A stretch of 64,000 bases of DNA, from the NCBI RefSeq assembly GCF_000703165.1, contig NZ_JNLQ01000001.1:186001-250000 (forward strand), written 5' to 3'. A program made the translations under genes and the position numbers. Below the pieces are notes generated by a model, which worked only from the letters and a program-made list of their open reading frames with translations, was not told the DNA's origin and ran no database searches. The stretch is from Butyrivibrio sp. AE3004. Lineage in GTDB: Bacteria > Bacillota > Clostridia > Lachnospirales > Lachnospiraceae. This document shows positions 52,979 to 61,335 of this stretch, one piece after another; the stretch's first letter is position 1, and each line of letters opens with the position of its first letter.

Positions 52979-53575
52979 TTATTTTTTTCCTTTCCCTACT
53001 TTGATTCTGCATATTCCCTGAGTCATAGTTCCCATGGGACAGAATGAGCACCATGTTCTCTCTTTATACAATGCCATTACAATCAGTCCAATAAGAGTTG
53101 ATGTAAGCATCAAACTATAAAAGCCAAAACCAAACTGTGCAACCCAATCAGGGAATGCACTTCCATTATACGCCCATTTCCACGGAACCCTAAATGTCCA
53201 AAAAAGCTTTATCGTCTTTCTAAGTGAGTTCGTACCTGAAAACACAAGATATGTCTGGAACACCATAGTCCCAAACATTGTCATGAAGAATGCCAGGAAT
53301 CCGTACCTGAACCATTTGGAGGATATCCATCCGGGCGCAGGCTTACTACGGGAACACTTACAGTTTCTCCCGAGCACCCAGAAAAGCTGCCCTCTTCCAC
53401 AAAACTTATTGCAGAACATTTTGTTTCCGCCCGCAATTGCAAATATAAGTGGAACTATAAAGTCAATCATTCCCAGCCACGCAAACAGAATATTAAAGAA
53501 TCCAAGTGCAAAATATACTATTGTCCATATCCATAGGTAATCATACCAGTGTTTTGTCTTATTTGATGCCATCAT
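52979..53575 (-). CDS. Membrane 4Fe-4S protein, NapH/polyferredoxin type
   Basis: A 198-residue membrane protein with about four helices (YDYLWIWTIVYFALGFFNIL, IDFIVPLIFAIAGG, FFMTMFGTMVFQTYLVF, FGFYSLMLTSTLIGLIVMAL). Cysteine motifs CNKFCGRGQLF and CSFCPMG are those of NapH/CcoG/YccM-like membrane ferredoxins, which pass electrons between quinol or ferredoxin and a partner enzyme. The Cys pattern is shorter than a full ferredoxin, so it may share clusters with the small ferredoxin encoded upstream. The ferredoxin gene overlaps its start by 17 bases. Confidence 0.82.
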   Translation of the reverse strand: MMASNKTKHWYDYLWIWTIVYFALGFFNILFAWLGMIDFIVPLIFAIAGGNKMFCNKFCGRGQLFWVLGRNCKCSRSKPAPGWISSKWFRYGFLAFFMTMFGTMVFQTYLVFSGTNSLRKTIKLFWTFRVPWKWAYNGSAFPDWVAQFGFGFYSLMLTSTLIGLIVMALYKERTWCSFCPMGTMTQGICRIKVGKGKK

Positions 53576-53759
53576 GTATCTCCTCTACCTTAATCGAACC
53601 TGCAGGACATGCTCTCTCGCAAATTCCGCATCCAACACATTTATTGACATCCACGACTGCATGACAGCCTTTATAGATGTCTATTGCCTCTCTTGGACAC
53701 TGCAACGCGCAGACACCGCAGGCAACACATCTTTTTATATCATTAGCTGCCTTTTTCAT
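53559..53759 (-). CDS. 2x[4Fe-4S] ferredoxin
   Basis: A 66-residue protein with two classical cluster motifs, CVACGVCALQCP and CVGCGICERACP. It carries electrons in the cytoplasm. The Met at 53759 is chosen because AAGGAGAAG precedes it; the longer frame has no ribosome binding site and adds residues unlike a ferredoxin. It heads the ferredoxin-membrane protein-C_GCAxxG unit. Confidence 0.9.
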   Translation of the reverse strand: MKKAANDIKRCVACGVCALQCPREAIDIYKGCHAVVDVNKCVGCGICERACPAGSIKVEEIHDGIK

Positions 53760-53943
53760 TTGAAATTCTTCTCCTTTTTCATCGTCATAGAAATTGCCCT
53801 TCTTGATGAACTCAAAATAAGGTATGCTCATAACTACTTGTTTTTCTCAGCTCATGCCTTTATTATAGTTGGTACATATTTTATATCAAGTACGCAGTTT
53901 TTATTTATCTGGTAAGGAAAAGTATACCATGAGAAAACAAAAA

Positions 53944-53984
53944 GCCTCATCCCCATTCTTCATGAACACAAAAAACGGGGTGAG
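53944..53984 (-). terminator. Terminator after the alanine racemase gene
   Basis: CCTCATCCCC pairs with CGGGGTGAGG with one bulge across a 21-base loop. On the minus strand it is followed by CTTTTTG. It closes the transcript that ends with the racemase gene. Confidence 0.7.
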
Positions 53985-54019
53985 GACAATCTGTAAACAC
54001 TATCGCATCTCCTGTAGCA

Positions 54020-55213
54020 TCATACTAAGTACTTATTCATTTCATGCTTATAAATACGTGGTACTCTTCCACTTATTTCACAGGCAAACTCATAATTGAA
54101 CCTACCGCTTTTTTCTCCCAATTCTTCCAGTGAAATCGATTCTTGATTTTCATCAGCTGAGGATCCATGGCCTATGAGAACCACCTCATCACCCTCTTTT
54201 ACATCATCAATATCAGTGACATCAACCATAAACTGATCCATGCATATTCTGCCAAGAACAGGGGCTCTTTTTCCACTGATAAGAACCTGCCCTTTCCCGC
54301 CTGACAGAGTTCTGGGATATCCATCTGCATATCCCACCGGTATAGTTGCAATTTTCATTTCCTTGTCAGCAACAAATGTACCTCCGTAACTCACTTCTGT
54401 TTTGGGCGGAATAGTCTTAACATATGTGATATGACTGATCATGGAAAGTACCGGATTTATCTGTATTTTTTCTTTATCCACTTCTTCAGATGGCCACATG
54501 CCATACATTGTGACACCGCACCTTACCATATCCATATGTGCCTCTGAAAGCTGGATTATACCTGCGCTGTTGCAGCAGTGTTTCAAGGTGAAGTGCACTC
54601 CTTTTTTCTCTTCTACTCCATAAACAAATTTCTCAAAGGTTTTAAAGCATTTTCTCGCACTTGCAAGGTTCTTTTCATCTGCTCTTGCAAAATGCGTAAA
54701 AATGCCCTCAACCTTTATTCCTTCTGTCTTAAAAGCTTTCATGATAAATTCTTCACCTTCAGTGTCCGGTCTTATACCGATCCTGCTCATTCCGCAGTCA
54801 ACTGCTATGTGGACGTAAAACCTCTCATCTTCCGCTGACTTGCGATTTTCCTTCCAGCATTTTGAAAGCTCTGCTAACATGTCTTCTCTGAATACAGTAG
54901 GTCTTATTCCTTCCATAAGCATTCTTCTGTACGCATAAGGAAATGTGTATCCTAAAACCAGTATTGGTTTGGTAATGCCTTCATCGCGAAGCGCAAATGC
55001 TTCTTCTGCTGTAGCAGTGGCAAATCCCCAGATATAGTCCTTTACTTCAATCATACTTGCTATAGGGGCTGCTCCCATGCCATATCCATTAGCCTTAACT
55101 ACCGCCAGCATCTTTGTTCCATCAGGAAGGGATGCATGCATGTTTTCAACATTTTTATTAACAGCCTCCAGATCGACCTTTGCATATACTCTGGCATATG
55201 TATCTAACATCAC
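54020..55213 (-). CDS. alr: Alanine racemase (PLP, fold type III)
   Basis: A 397-residue racemase of standard length. The PLP lysine is Lys40 in [11 protein letters not shown]; the partner Tyr lies in [28 protein letters not shown], and the dimer motif [12 protein letters not shown] is present. It interconverts L- and D-alanine for peptidoglycan; some relatives act on other amino acids such as serine. Its start overlaps the stop of the UPF0317-PxpA chimera by four bases, so it now sits at the end of the oxoproline-related operon. Whether it belonged there originally or was brought in by a deletion is unclear. Confidence 0.9.
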   Translation of the reverse strand: MMLDTYARVYAKVDLEAVNKNVENMHASLPDGTKMLAVVKANGYGMGAAPIASMIEVKDYIWGFATATAEEAFALRDEGITKPILVLGYTFPYAYRRMLMEGIRPTVFREDMLAELSKCWKENRKSAEDERFYVHIAVDCGMSRIGIRPDTEGEEFIMKAFKTEGIKVEGIFTHFARADEKNLASARKCFKTFEKFVYGVEEKKGVHFTLKHCCNSAGIIQLSEAHMDMVRCGVTMYGMWPSEEVDKEKIQINPVLSMISHITYVKTIPPKTEVSYGGTFVADKEMKIATIPVGYADGYPRTLSGGKGQVLISGKRAPVLGRICMDQFMVDVTDIDDVKEGDEVVLIGHGSSADENQESISLEELGEKSGRFNYEFACEISGRVPRIYKHEMNKYLV

Positions 55214-55938
55214 ATTGCTATTGCAAGCTTCTTGTCCTTTGCAGCCATGTTGTACATAGCACCGTGTGGCTTTACATGTGATAACTTCACATCATGAGAT
55301 TTGCAGAACGCATATAAGGCACCAATCTGATACTGAACCATTGCCTTAAGCTCTCTTTTGGGCATCTCTCCGGTTACCAGAACTGCCTTTGGAACAAGCT
55401 CATACGGTATCGGTCTCATACTGACAACCATTGATCCACTGAACATTCCGGCTTTTTTACAGGCAATATTTGTCAGGTACATCGGGACATTACAGCCCAT
55501 TTCAATATGTCTTACCGGAATTCCCGCTTTTAGCAATTCATCCTCGAAGGAAAAGCTGCATCCTATAAGGAAACTGACAAGATCATCTCTCCAGTAATTC
55601 TTCACATCTGTGTATTCCCCTGTAAGTACTCCGTTTTCAAAAATTCTGTACTTAGGAATATCCCTCCTGATGTCTGCTCCGTTTGCCACTTCTCTGATCA
55701 ACACCTCTCCAGCCTCAAGAACCTCGAGTATCGGACATGCTTTGGGATTTCTCATGGCAAATAGCAAAAAATCATAGGCGTATTTCTTTGGAAGAGAAAT
55801 GAGATTTGCTTGTGCGTAGCCTTCACACATGCCACTTGTCTGTCCTATAATTTCCCCTTCTCTTATGAGCTGTCTTACTTCTGCCGGTGTAACTTCCGCG
55901 TATTTATTTGTAACTATCTTCCCCTTTTTATCTTGCAT
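55210..55938 (-). pseudogene. Chimera: UPF0317 (DUF1445) protein joined in frame to a PxpA segment
   Basis: Residues 1-194 are a UPF0317/DUF1445 family protein ([62 protein letters not shown]), related to the N-terminal part of mammalian D-glutamate cyclase. At about residue 195 (near 55355) it switches in frame to a middle segment of PxpA/LamB-YcsF ([35 protein letters not shown]), then stops after LAIAM. The end of the UPF0317 domain, the start of PxpA and its last half are missing. Family lengths are about 265 and 250. Its start overlaps pxpC by 11 bases. I take it as a double-deletion scar; residual UPF0317 activity cannot be excluded. Confidence 0.75.
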
Positions 55939-56911
55939 GAATTACCTCCGGATAATAAATCATCTCCACCCCCGGAGTTGATTCATATATATATGCTAAT
56001 AAATCCCAAAAATTCAATTTCTGAACATCTTCAATATCTACCTGTTTAAATCTGATAACATCCCCGGGCCTTGCCTGTGCCAGGAATTGAAGATCTTCGC
56101 TAATTACCGTTGCTATTTTTGCATATCCTCCGGTAGTCTGATGATCTGCCATCAGGATTATTGGCATTCCGGATGAAGTGACCTGAATTGAACCAAAGGT
56201 TATTCCGTCCGATACTATGTCAGTCGGTGCGTTTGCTTCTACCTCTTTTCCATCCAGTCGTATTCCCATCCTGTCTATGTCTGTAGATACTTTGTAGGAT
56301 GTATTAAAAAAATCTATCAGGCCATTCTCGGAAAAATAATCATCCTGGGGTCCGGGTATTACTCTCACCTGAATCTCTGAACTATATTTACTGGGAGTAG
56401 CTTTTCTTTTCAAAATTCTTCTTAACTTAAGTGCTGAATATCCTGGATCTCTTATATCAAGTGTGTCCCCGGCCTGCAGCTTTCTTCCTTTATATCCGCC
56501 AATTCCGCACTTGATATTAGTAGATCTGCTTCCCAGAACTATCGGAACATCAATACCGCCTGCAAAAGCCAGATAAGCTCTTATACCGTTTTTTGCAAAT
56601 CCTAATTTTAATGACTGTCCCTTCCTTGCCATGTAGGCTTTTCCTCTTGAAACAATTTCGTCATCCAGCGTAGCATCCATTTCCGCGCCCATATAACCAA
56701 ATACTGTATCTTTATCAAAAAGTAATTCAGGTCCCATGAGTGTGATTTCCAGAACTGCTTCACCTTTTTTATTTCCCACAAGGTAATTCGCTTTCCTATA
56801 TGAGTTCTTATCCATGGCACCAGATTCACTTATTCCGGAATCCATATATCCAAATCTTCCCTCATCCTGTACAGTCGTCATTGCACCGGGATTTAATATC
56901 TTTATACTCAT
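55928..56911 (-). CDS. pxpC: 5-oxoprolinase subunit PxpC (biotin-dependent carboxyltransferase family)
   Basis: A 327-residue protein of the KipA/PxpC family: [20 protein letters not shown] at the start, [19 protein letters not shown] and [20 protein letters not shown] further on, all family landmarks. With PxpA and PxpB it hydrolyses 5-oxoproline to glutamate using ATP. It follows pxpB by 40 bases and is followed directly by the UPF0317-PxpA chimera. With PxpA apparently destroyed here, the complex may be inactive unless another pxpA exists elsewhere. Confidence 0.9.
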   Translation of the reverse strand: MSIKILNPGAMTTVQDEGRFGYMDSGISESGAMDKNSYRKANYLVGNKKGEAVLEITLMGPELLFDKDTVFGYMGAEMDATLDDEIVSRGKAYMARKGQSLKLGFAKNGIRAYLAFAGGIDVPIVLGSRSTNIKCGIGGYKGRKLQAGDTLDIRDPGYSALKLRRILKRKATPSKYSSEIQVRVIPGPQDDYFSENGLIDFFNTSYKVSTDIDRMGIRLDGKEVEANAPTDIVSDGITFGSIQVTSSGMPIILMADHQTTGGYAKIATVISEDLQFLAQARPGDVIRFKQVDIEDVQKLNFWDLLAYIYESTPGVEMIYYPEVIHAR

Positions 56912-56951
56912 AACCTTATCCCCCTATCCCATATGATGATTCAGTCCTAAC

Positions 56952-57668
56952 TTATTCTTCATATTCCGTACTGTAATTATGAAGTTCAATCTCTCTTCTG
57001 ATATCTTTATATTCATCTCCTGAAACAGGCTTAAATCTTATGTATTCTCCGGCTTCGCAAAGGATTGGCTTTTCTCTTTTTATGTCGTAAAAATCAAGTG
57101 GTGTACTTCCTATAAGTCTCCAGCCTCCGGGAGAATCCATCGGATAAACACCTGTCTGTGAACCTCCGATCCCAACTGACCTTGCGGGAATTTTAGTTCT
57201 CGGGTTTTTTAGTCTTGGAATGTTTATCCTTTTATCAAGGCCTCCAAGATAAACAAAACCGGGAAGGAATCCCAACATGAATATCTTGTATTTCATACCT
57301 GAGTGGATACTTACTATCTCTTCCTTTGTGATATTCAGCTCCTTTGACATTTGCGTAAGATCCGGCCCATAAATGTCGTCGTAGCAGCACGGAACTATGA
57401 GTGTTTTCTTATCTTCATCGGCGTTGCTCTTTTTTTCATAGCCAAGACTTTTCACCATGTTGACTAATCTTATGTAGGAGATTTTCCTGGGATTATAAAA
57501 AATCATTAGGCTTCTGTAAGTAGGAAGTATTTCCCTGACTCCTCTTATTCTCTTGTTTTTTATTGATGCAGTCATGGAAATGACCCTGTTATTTACTTCA
57601 TCATCTATTGTTTTTCCAAACTCGATGACCATTGCTTCGTCACCTGCAGGTAAATATCTGACTTCCAT
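56952..57668 (-). CDS. pxpB: 5-oxoprolinase subunit PxpB (KipI family)
   Basis: A 238-residue protein of the expected PxpB/KipI length. Landmarks: FGKTIDDEVNNRVISM, CCYDDIYGPDLTQ, GFLPGFVYLGGLD, PARSVGIGGSQTGVYPMDS and PGGWRLIGSTPLDFYD, typical of the cyclophilin-like C-terminal domain. It pairs with PxpC in ATP-dependent 5-oxoproline cleavage. It is the first gene of the pxpB-pxpC-chimera-alr run; a strong hairpin lies 25 bases before its start codon. Confidence 0.9.
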   Translation of the reverse strand: MEVRYLPAGDEAMVIEFGKTIDDEVNNRVISMTASIKNKRIRGVREILPTYRSLMIFYNPRKISYIRLVNMVKSLGYEKKSNADEDKKTLIVPCCYDDIYGPDLTQMSKELNITKEEIVSIHSGMKYKIFMLGFLPGFVYLGGLDKRINIPRLKNPRTKIPARSVGIGGSQTGVYPMDSPGGWRLIGSTPLDFYDIKREKPILCEAGEYIRFKPVSGDEYKDIRREIELHNYSTEYEE

Positions 57669-57692
57669 ACAATCACCATCCCTACTAAAGCC

Positions 57693-57780
57693 AAGTGGCG
57701 AGGATATCCTTTATTGACATCCTCGCCACTTAGCAAAATAAAAAAGCGAGGAAATATCATGAATTATGAAACGTCCTCGC
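57693..57780 (-). promoter_or_regulatory. Tandem hairpins with shared arms in front of pxpB
   Basis: Going in the minus direction, hairpin 1 (57780-57746) pairs GCGAGGA with TCCTCGC and is followed by a T-run, a terminator for the deacylase transcript. Hairpin 2 (57731-57693) pairs AAGTGGCGAGGAT with ATCCTCGCCACTT just before the pxpB ribosome binding site. Both use the same GGCGAGGA/TCCTCGCC core, so arms of 1 can pair with arms of 2. A terminator/antiterminator switch is possible. Confidence 0.55.
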
Positions 57781-57947
57781 CTCGCTTGTTCAATATTATT
57801 TTTAGAAACAAAATAGGGCCATGCATCTATGCACAGCCCCTTTGCTTGAAACAGATAGTACACCTATCTGTTTAAAAAATCAATATGTTTTTAAAATTTT
57901 TTACAATGACATACAAAAAATGTAATGATGAGAATTACAGAAGCATC

Positions 57948-58868
57948 TCATACCATCTTTATTACGGCTGTTTCCGCATATGTGATTGGGTCGGAATGCA
58001 TAAAGAACAGCGTACCATCCCTTGGAGCGTACAATGTTTCCATTACTGAGCCATCATAAGGGTTAATGATATCAGCAAGGGGAGTCCCCTCATCTACACT
58101 TTCACCCACTTTTACAAGCGGCTCAAATATTCCCGGCTTGGCGGTCCTTACGCTGATCAGTTCCTTATCACTTATTACTTTTGTCAGATGCTCACCCTTT
58201 TCATGATATTTCACAAATCCAAGACTCTTACAGAATCTCAGTATAGATAGCACCGCCTGTCCGGCACTCTTTTTATCAATTCTGCTGGTAGTGGACGTAT
58301 AAATGCTGTAGGCTTTTGTGTCCCACACCTGCCAGTTATAGTTCAATGTTGCCGTATCATACGGTCTGACAGTTCTTTTTACTACAAAAGGTAAACCAAA
58401 CTTCAATGCAGTTTTGATATCCGAATATCCTTCATCCATCAGTCTCACATGTGGGACAAACTCACCAGGCATATAAAATGACGTAAACTGTATCCCATAA
58501 TCGTAATCTTTTATCTGAGAAAAAATGCCATTGGCAATTCTCTGAGTAGTTTCCCCAAGGTCATACCCGGGAAACATCCTGTTTATGTCAGTATTATCAA
58601 TGGTCCAGAATCGTTTCTGTGTATTCATTGAATATGGGTTACAGCATGGTATTATAAGAATTTTGACATTTGGGCTGATACGTCCTTCTTCCTCAAGCTG
58701 TCTGAATTTCTTAACAAGCTGGGAACAACAGTATAACTGCTGGACTTCATTCCCCCGCATGCTTCCGACAATGCAAAGTGATTTTTGCCCCATTCCAAAT
58801 TCAAAACCGGTTATCCTGAAGCTGTCTCTATACAGCCCTTTAATCTCGTAAATTATTATCTTTTCCAT
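57948..58868 (-). CDS. AspA/AstE-type deacylase paralogue lacking its metal site
   Basis: A 306-residue member of the succinylglutamate desuccinylase/aspartoacylase (M14-like) group. The fold markers remain (IIPCCNPYSMNTQKRFWTID, DINRMFPGYDLGETTQRIA, C-terminal barrel LVKVGESVDEGTPLADIINP), but the active site is gone. The family GxHGxE is GSMRGNE (His to Arg38, Glu41 kept), the D-x-H ligand is Q127-F-T129, and the catalytic Glu region reads IYTSTTS. Its start overlaps the stop of the intact paralogue (TAATG), so both are made together. Most likely a non-catalytic partner or ligand-binding subunit. The hairpin at 57746-57780 terminates the transcript. Confidence 0.8.
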   Translation of the reverse strand: MEKIIIYEIKGLYRDSFRITGFEFGMGQKSLCIVGSMRGNEVQQLYCCSQLVKKFRQLEEEGRISPNVKILIIPCCNPYSMNTQKRFWTIDNTDINRMFPGYDLGETTQRIANGIFSQIKDYDYGIQFTSFYMPGEFVPHVRLMDEGYSDIKTALKFGLPFVVKRTVRPYDTATLNYNWQVWDTKAYSIYTSTTSRIDKKSAGQAVLSILRFCKSLGFVKYHEKGEHLTKVISDKELISVRTAKPGIFEPLVKVGESVDEGTPLADIINPYDGSVMETLYAPRDGTLFFMHSDPITYAETAVIKMV

Positions 58869-59812
58869 TAAGCCATGACTTCCTTCTTAAGCAGTCTTCC
58901 GATAAGTGAGCCTTCATCAACAATAGGATATTCTCTTATTGTAAAAAGAATCCCATCCACAGGGCTTTCAACATTCTGCAGAACTTTTCCTGAAAGCGGA
59001 TCGATGATACGTCCTATCCTGTCACCTTTTTTAAGCTTCTCCCAATGTTTCACATCCGGGATAAAGAGTCCCCCCGCCGCAGCATTGATAAAGCAAACAT
59101 CCTCTGATTTTTCAGAAATAATAGTTTTTCTTGGCGCCTTTGTCTTTCCCGTCCACATTCCCATGTAATGCATAAGATTAAAAATTCCATCCACAAGCTG
59201 GTCACCATATTCTTTAGTTATCCGCATGCCTACTCCCATCTCAACTACAAGACATGGGGTCCCTGTACTGTTTAAGCTGTATGCAAAAGTTGACTCAAGT
59301 ACTGTACTTGCTTCATGGATCCAGACAAAATCAACATTGCTTTGCTCTGCCAGCGGAACCAGTTCTTCTCTATGAAGCCTGTTTATTCTTACCTGCGGAA
59401 TCTCGGTCAGATAAATATTGCTGGCATGTATGTCCAATACCACATCTGAACCTGAAACATCCTTTAAAATCTTTGCTGCAAGTAATTCTGTCATATTACC
59501 TTCAGCATTCCCTGGAAATATCCTGTTCATATCAAGATCAAAAGCAGGAATCCCACGAGTCACCGAATCTATCCCAAGCGGATTCATGGCAGGGTAAATG
59601 TCTACAATTCCCTTAAGACATTTTTTGTTTTCCTCTATCCGCCTGGCAAGTTCGAAGCATACATATTGCCCCTCAAGCTCATCTCCATGTATTCCGGTAA
59701 CAATGCTGATTCGCTTTGGACTACTTTTAGAATCGTCCGGCATTATGCGCCTTTTCTTTATCCTTAATACCTCATCAACAGGTAGTGACACCTCTGCTAC
59801 TGTACTTATCAT
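58868..59812 (-). CDS. AspA/AstE-type zinc deacylase, intact active site
   Basis: A 314-residue zinc-dependent amidohydrolase. Zinc ligands are visible: His42 and Glu45 in GIHGDELEGQ, and His129 in DIHASN; DLDMNRIFPG and LVVEMGVGMRI hold the substrate Arg/Asn and catalytic Glu. Residues about 240-314 form a beta-barrel C-terminal domain. Relatives remove acyl groups from N-acyl amino acids. The start at 59812 overlaps the transglutaminase stop as TAATG, with GGAG ten bases upstream; longer frames are rejected. It is coupled to its degenerate paralogue. The natural substrate is unknown; given the neighbours, an N-acyl or gamma-linked amino acid or peptide is plausible. Confidence 0.88.
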   Translation of the reverse strand: MISTVAEVSLPVDEVLRIKKRRIMPDDSKSSPKRISIVTGIHGDELEGQYVCFELARRIEENKKCLKGIVDIYPAMNPLGIDSVTRGIPAFDLDMNRIFPGNAEGNMTELLAAKILKDVSGSDVVLDIHASNIYLTEIPQVRINRLHREELVPLAEQSNVDFVWIHEASTVLESTFAYSLNSTGTPCLVVEMGVGMRITKEYGDQLVDGIFNLMHYMGMWTGKTKAPRKTIISEKSEDVCFINAAAGGLFIPDVKHWEKLKKGDRIGRIIDPLSGKVLQNVESPVDGILFTIREYPIVDEGSLIGRLLKKEVMA

Positions 59813-60648
59813 TAAAACAATGCTCCTCTGCTTATAATGTCCTGTGCCGGACTTATCTCCGAAACATTTACATAAATATCCTGGGATTGCTGACCACCAC
59901 CATGCATAATTCCTCTGTTTATCTGGCACTCATTGGCATCCCTACCACAGCCTATTTTTATGTGTGAATCTTGCACCAGAGTATTATTAGTCGGATCAAA
60001 GCCATACCATTTGCCATTATCTGCAACTTCCACCCATGCGTGAGACTTTCCTTCTCCTATGATGAGTCCTGTAACATATCTGGCTGCACACCCGGACAAA
60101 TTGAGCAGTGAAATCATGATATGAGAATAATCCTGACATACTCCGCGTCCAATAGAAAAAGCTTCCTCTGCTCCTGTACCAATCTTGGTGCATCCCTTTT
60201 CATAAACAAAGCATTCCTGTAGCTTTCTCATTATATACTTCGCTTTATCAAGCGGTTTCATATCATCAAAAGAAGGCATAGAATCCCTAATGGAATTCAT
60301 ATATTCACGTAGTTTATCTCCGGGAACAGTAAGTCCATGACTATGTCTGTATATCATTTCTTCGGTTTCGGTTGCTACAGATTCATGTGGAGTGTATCCG
60401 CATTCTGCTTCACCTTTTATATGGTATTTGAAGTATGAATGCGGTATCTCATTGCTGCCATATATGTATCTGTTTCCATGAGAATCCGTAGACCATTCTG
60501 CTTTTGTTTCAGGTATCATATCAATTTTTATGTTTGATATTTTCTGTCTGTCATCATCCTTTGGGATACACTTTATTGTGTAGCAGCACCACGAAACATC
60601 CGCAGAATAGTGGATTTCCATGCAATAATCAAAATGAAGTTTTTTCAC
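59812..60648 (-). CDS. Transglutaminase-like cysteine protease/amidase
   Basis: A 278-residue protein. The N-terminal beta domain (FDYCMEIHYSADVSWCCYTI) matches the Bact_transglu_N type, and the catalytic core has Cys in GRGVCQDYSHI, His in SHAWVEV and Asp in YGFDPTNN. It opens with GTG, with AAGGGG upstream. Genes of this family are regularly linked to alpha-E and circularly permuted ATP-grasp genes, as here. They are predicted to cleave or transfer an amide or peptide bond on the product of the ATP-grasp ligase. No signal peptide, so cytoplasmic. Confidence 0.9.
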   Translation of the reverse strand: MKKLHFDYCMEIHYSADVSWCCYTIKCIPKDDDRQKISNIKIDMIPETKAEWSTDSHGNRYIYGSNEIPHSYFKYHIKGEAECGYTPHESVATETEEMIYRHSHGLTVPGDKLREYMNSIRDSMPSFDDMKPLDKAKYIMRKLQECFVYEKGCTKIGTGAEEAFSIGRGVCQDYSHIMISLLNLSGCAARYVTGLIIGEGKSHAWVEVADNGKWYGFDPTNNTLVQDSHIKIGCGRDANECQINRGIMHGGGQQSQDIYVNVSEISPAQDIISRGALF

Positions 60649-60669
60649 GACATCACATCCCCTTAACCC

Positions 60670-61335
60670 TTAGGCAATCAGCGCCTCTACCATTTTTATC
60701 ACGCCATAATAATCCACTTCCTGTTCTTCCACAGCCTTACGTATTTCCTCGAGTCTGTCCTTTTTTACATCAATTCCGCTCTTTTCAATCCTGGGGATCA
60801 TTCTGTTTGCCTCTCTGATCAATACATCTCTTCCCAGACCAAGCCTGGCATAAAGGTCAAATCTTTCGATTCTTTTACCGGACTTGATAATGTTTCTTAC
60901 ATGATCATCATCCAGCTTATCATCTATCATTCCCCAAAATGCCAGGATATCGTCTATAACAAGCTGTAGCTCAATAAGTGGAGCATCGCTGAGCTTTGCT
61001 TTGTTCATCTCATATATTGCAAGCTGTATATATGAAAGAGATTCCGAACCAATGCTTTCTCTCAGCACAATGGCATTATCATAAGCTCTGATGAGATTTC
61101 TGATTATGGAATCTGGATTATTCTCATCAAAGGGATATGACTTCATAAAATCCTGCTTGTCAGCATAAATGTTTGGAATATCTATCATCCGACAGAACTC
61201 AGGATAACTGTCACAAAGCTCATCTATCATAGTGTCATAGCTTTTAAAATAGCATCGTACCAACGTGTATACTCTCTCGGCATATCTGCCCAGCCAGTAT
61301 AGTCTGTTTGTCTGTTCTACTGAGATAATACCCAT
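60670..61335 (-). CDS. Alpha-E domain protein
   Basis: A 221-residue all-helical alpha-E protein (COG2307): NRLYWLGRYAERVYTLVRC at the start, ENNPDSIIRNLIRAYDNAIV and LRESIGSESLSYIQLAIYE in the middle. Average members have about 310 residues, so this is a short form. No catalytic residues are known for the family; it is regularly encoded beside circularly permuted ATP-grasp and transglutaminase-like genes. It overlaps the ATP-grasp gene by 19 bases. Confidence 0.88.
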   Translation of the reverse strand: MGIISVEQTNRLYWLGRYAERVYTLVRCYFKSYDTMIDELCDSYPEFCRMIDIPNIYADKQDFMKSYPFDENNPDSIIRNLIRAYDNAIVLRESIGSESLSYIQLAIYEMNKAKLSDAPLIELQLVIDDILAFWGMIDDKLDDDHVRNIIKSGKRIERFDLYARLGLGRDVLIREANRMIPRIEKSGIDVKKDRLEEIRKAVEEQEVDYYGVIKMVEALIA

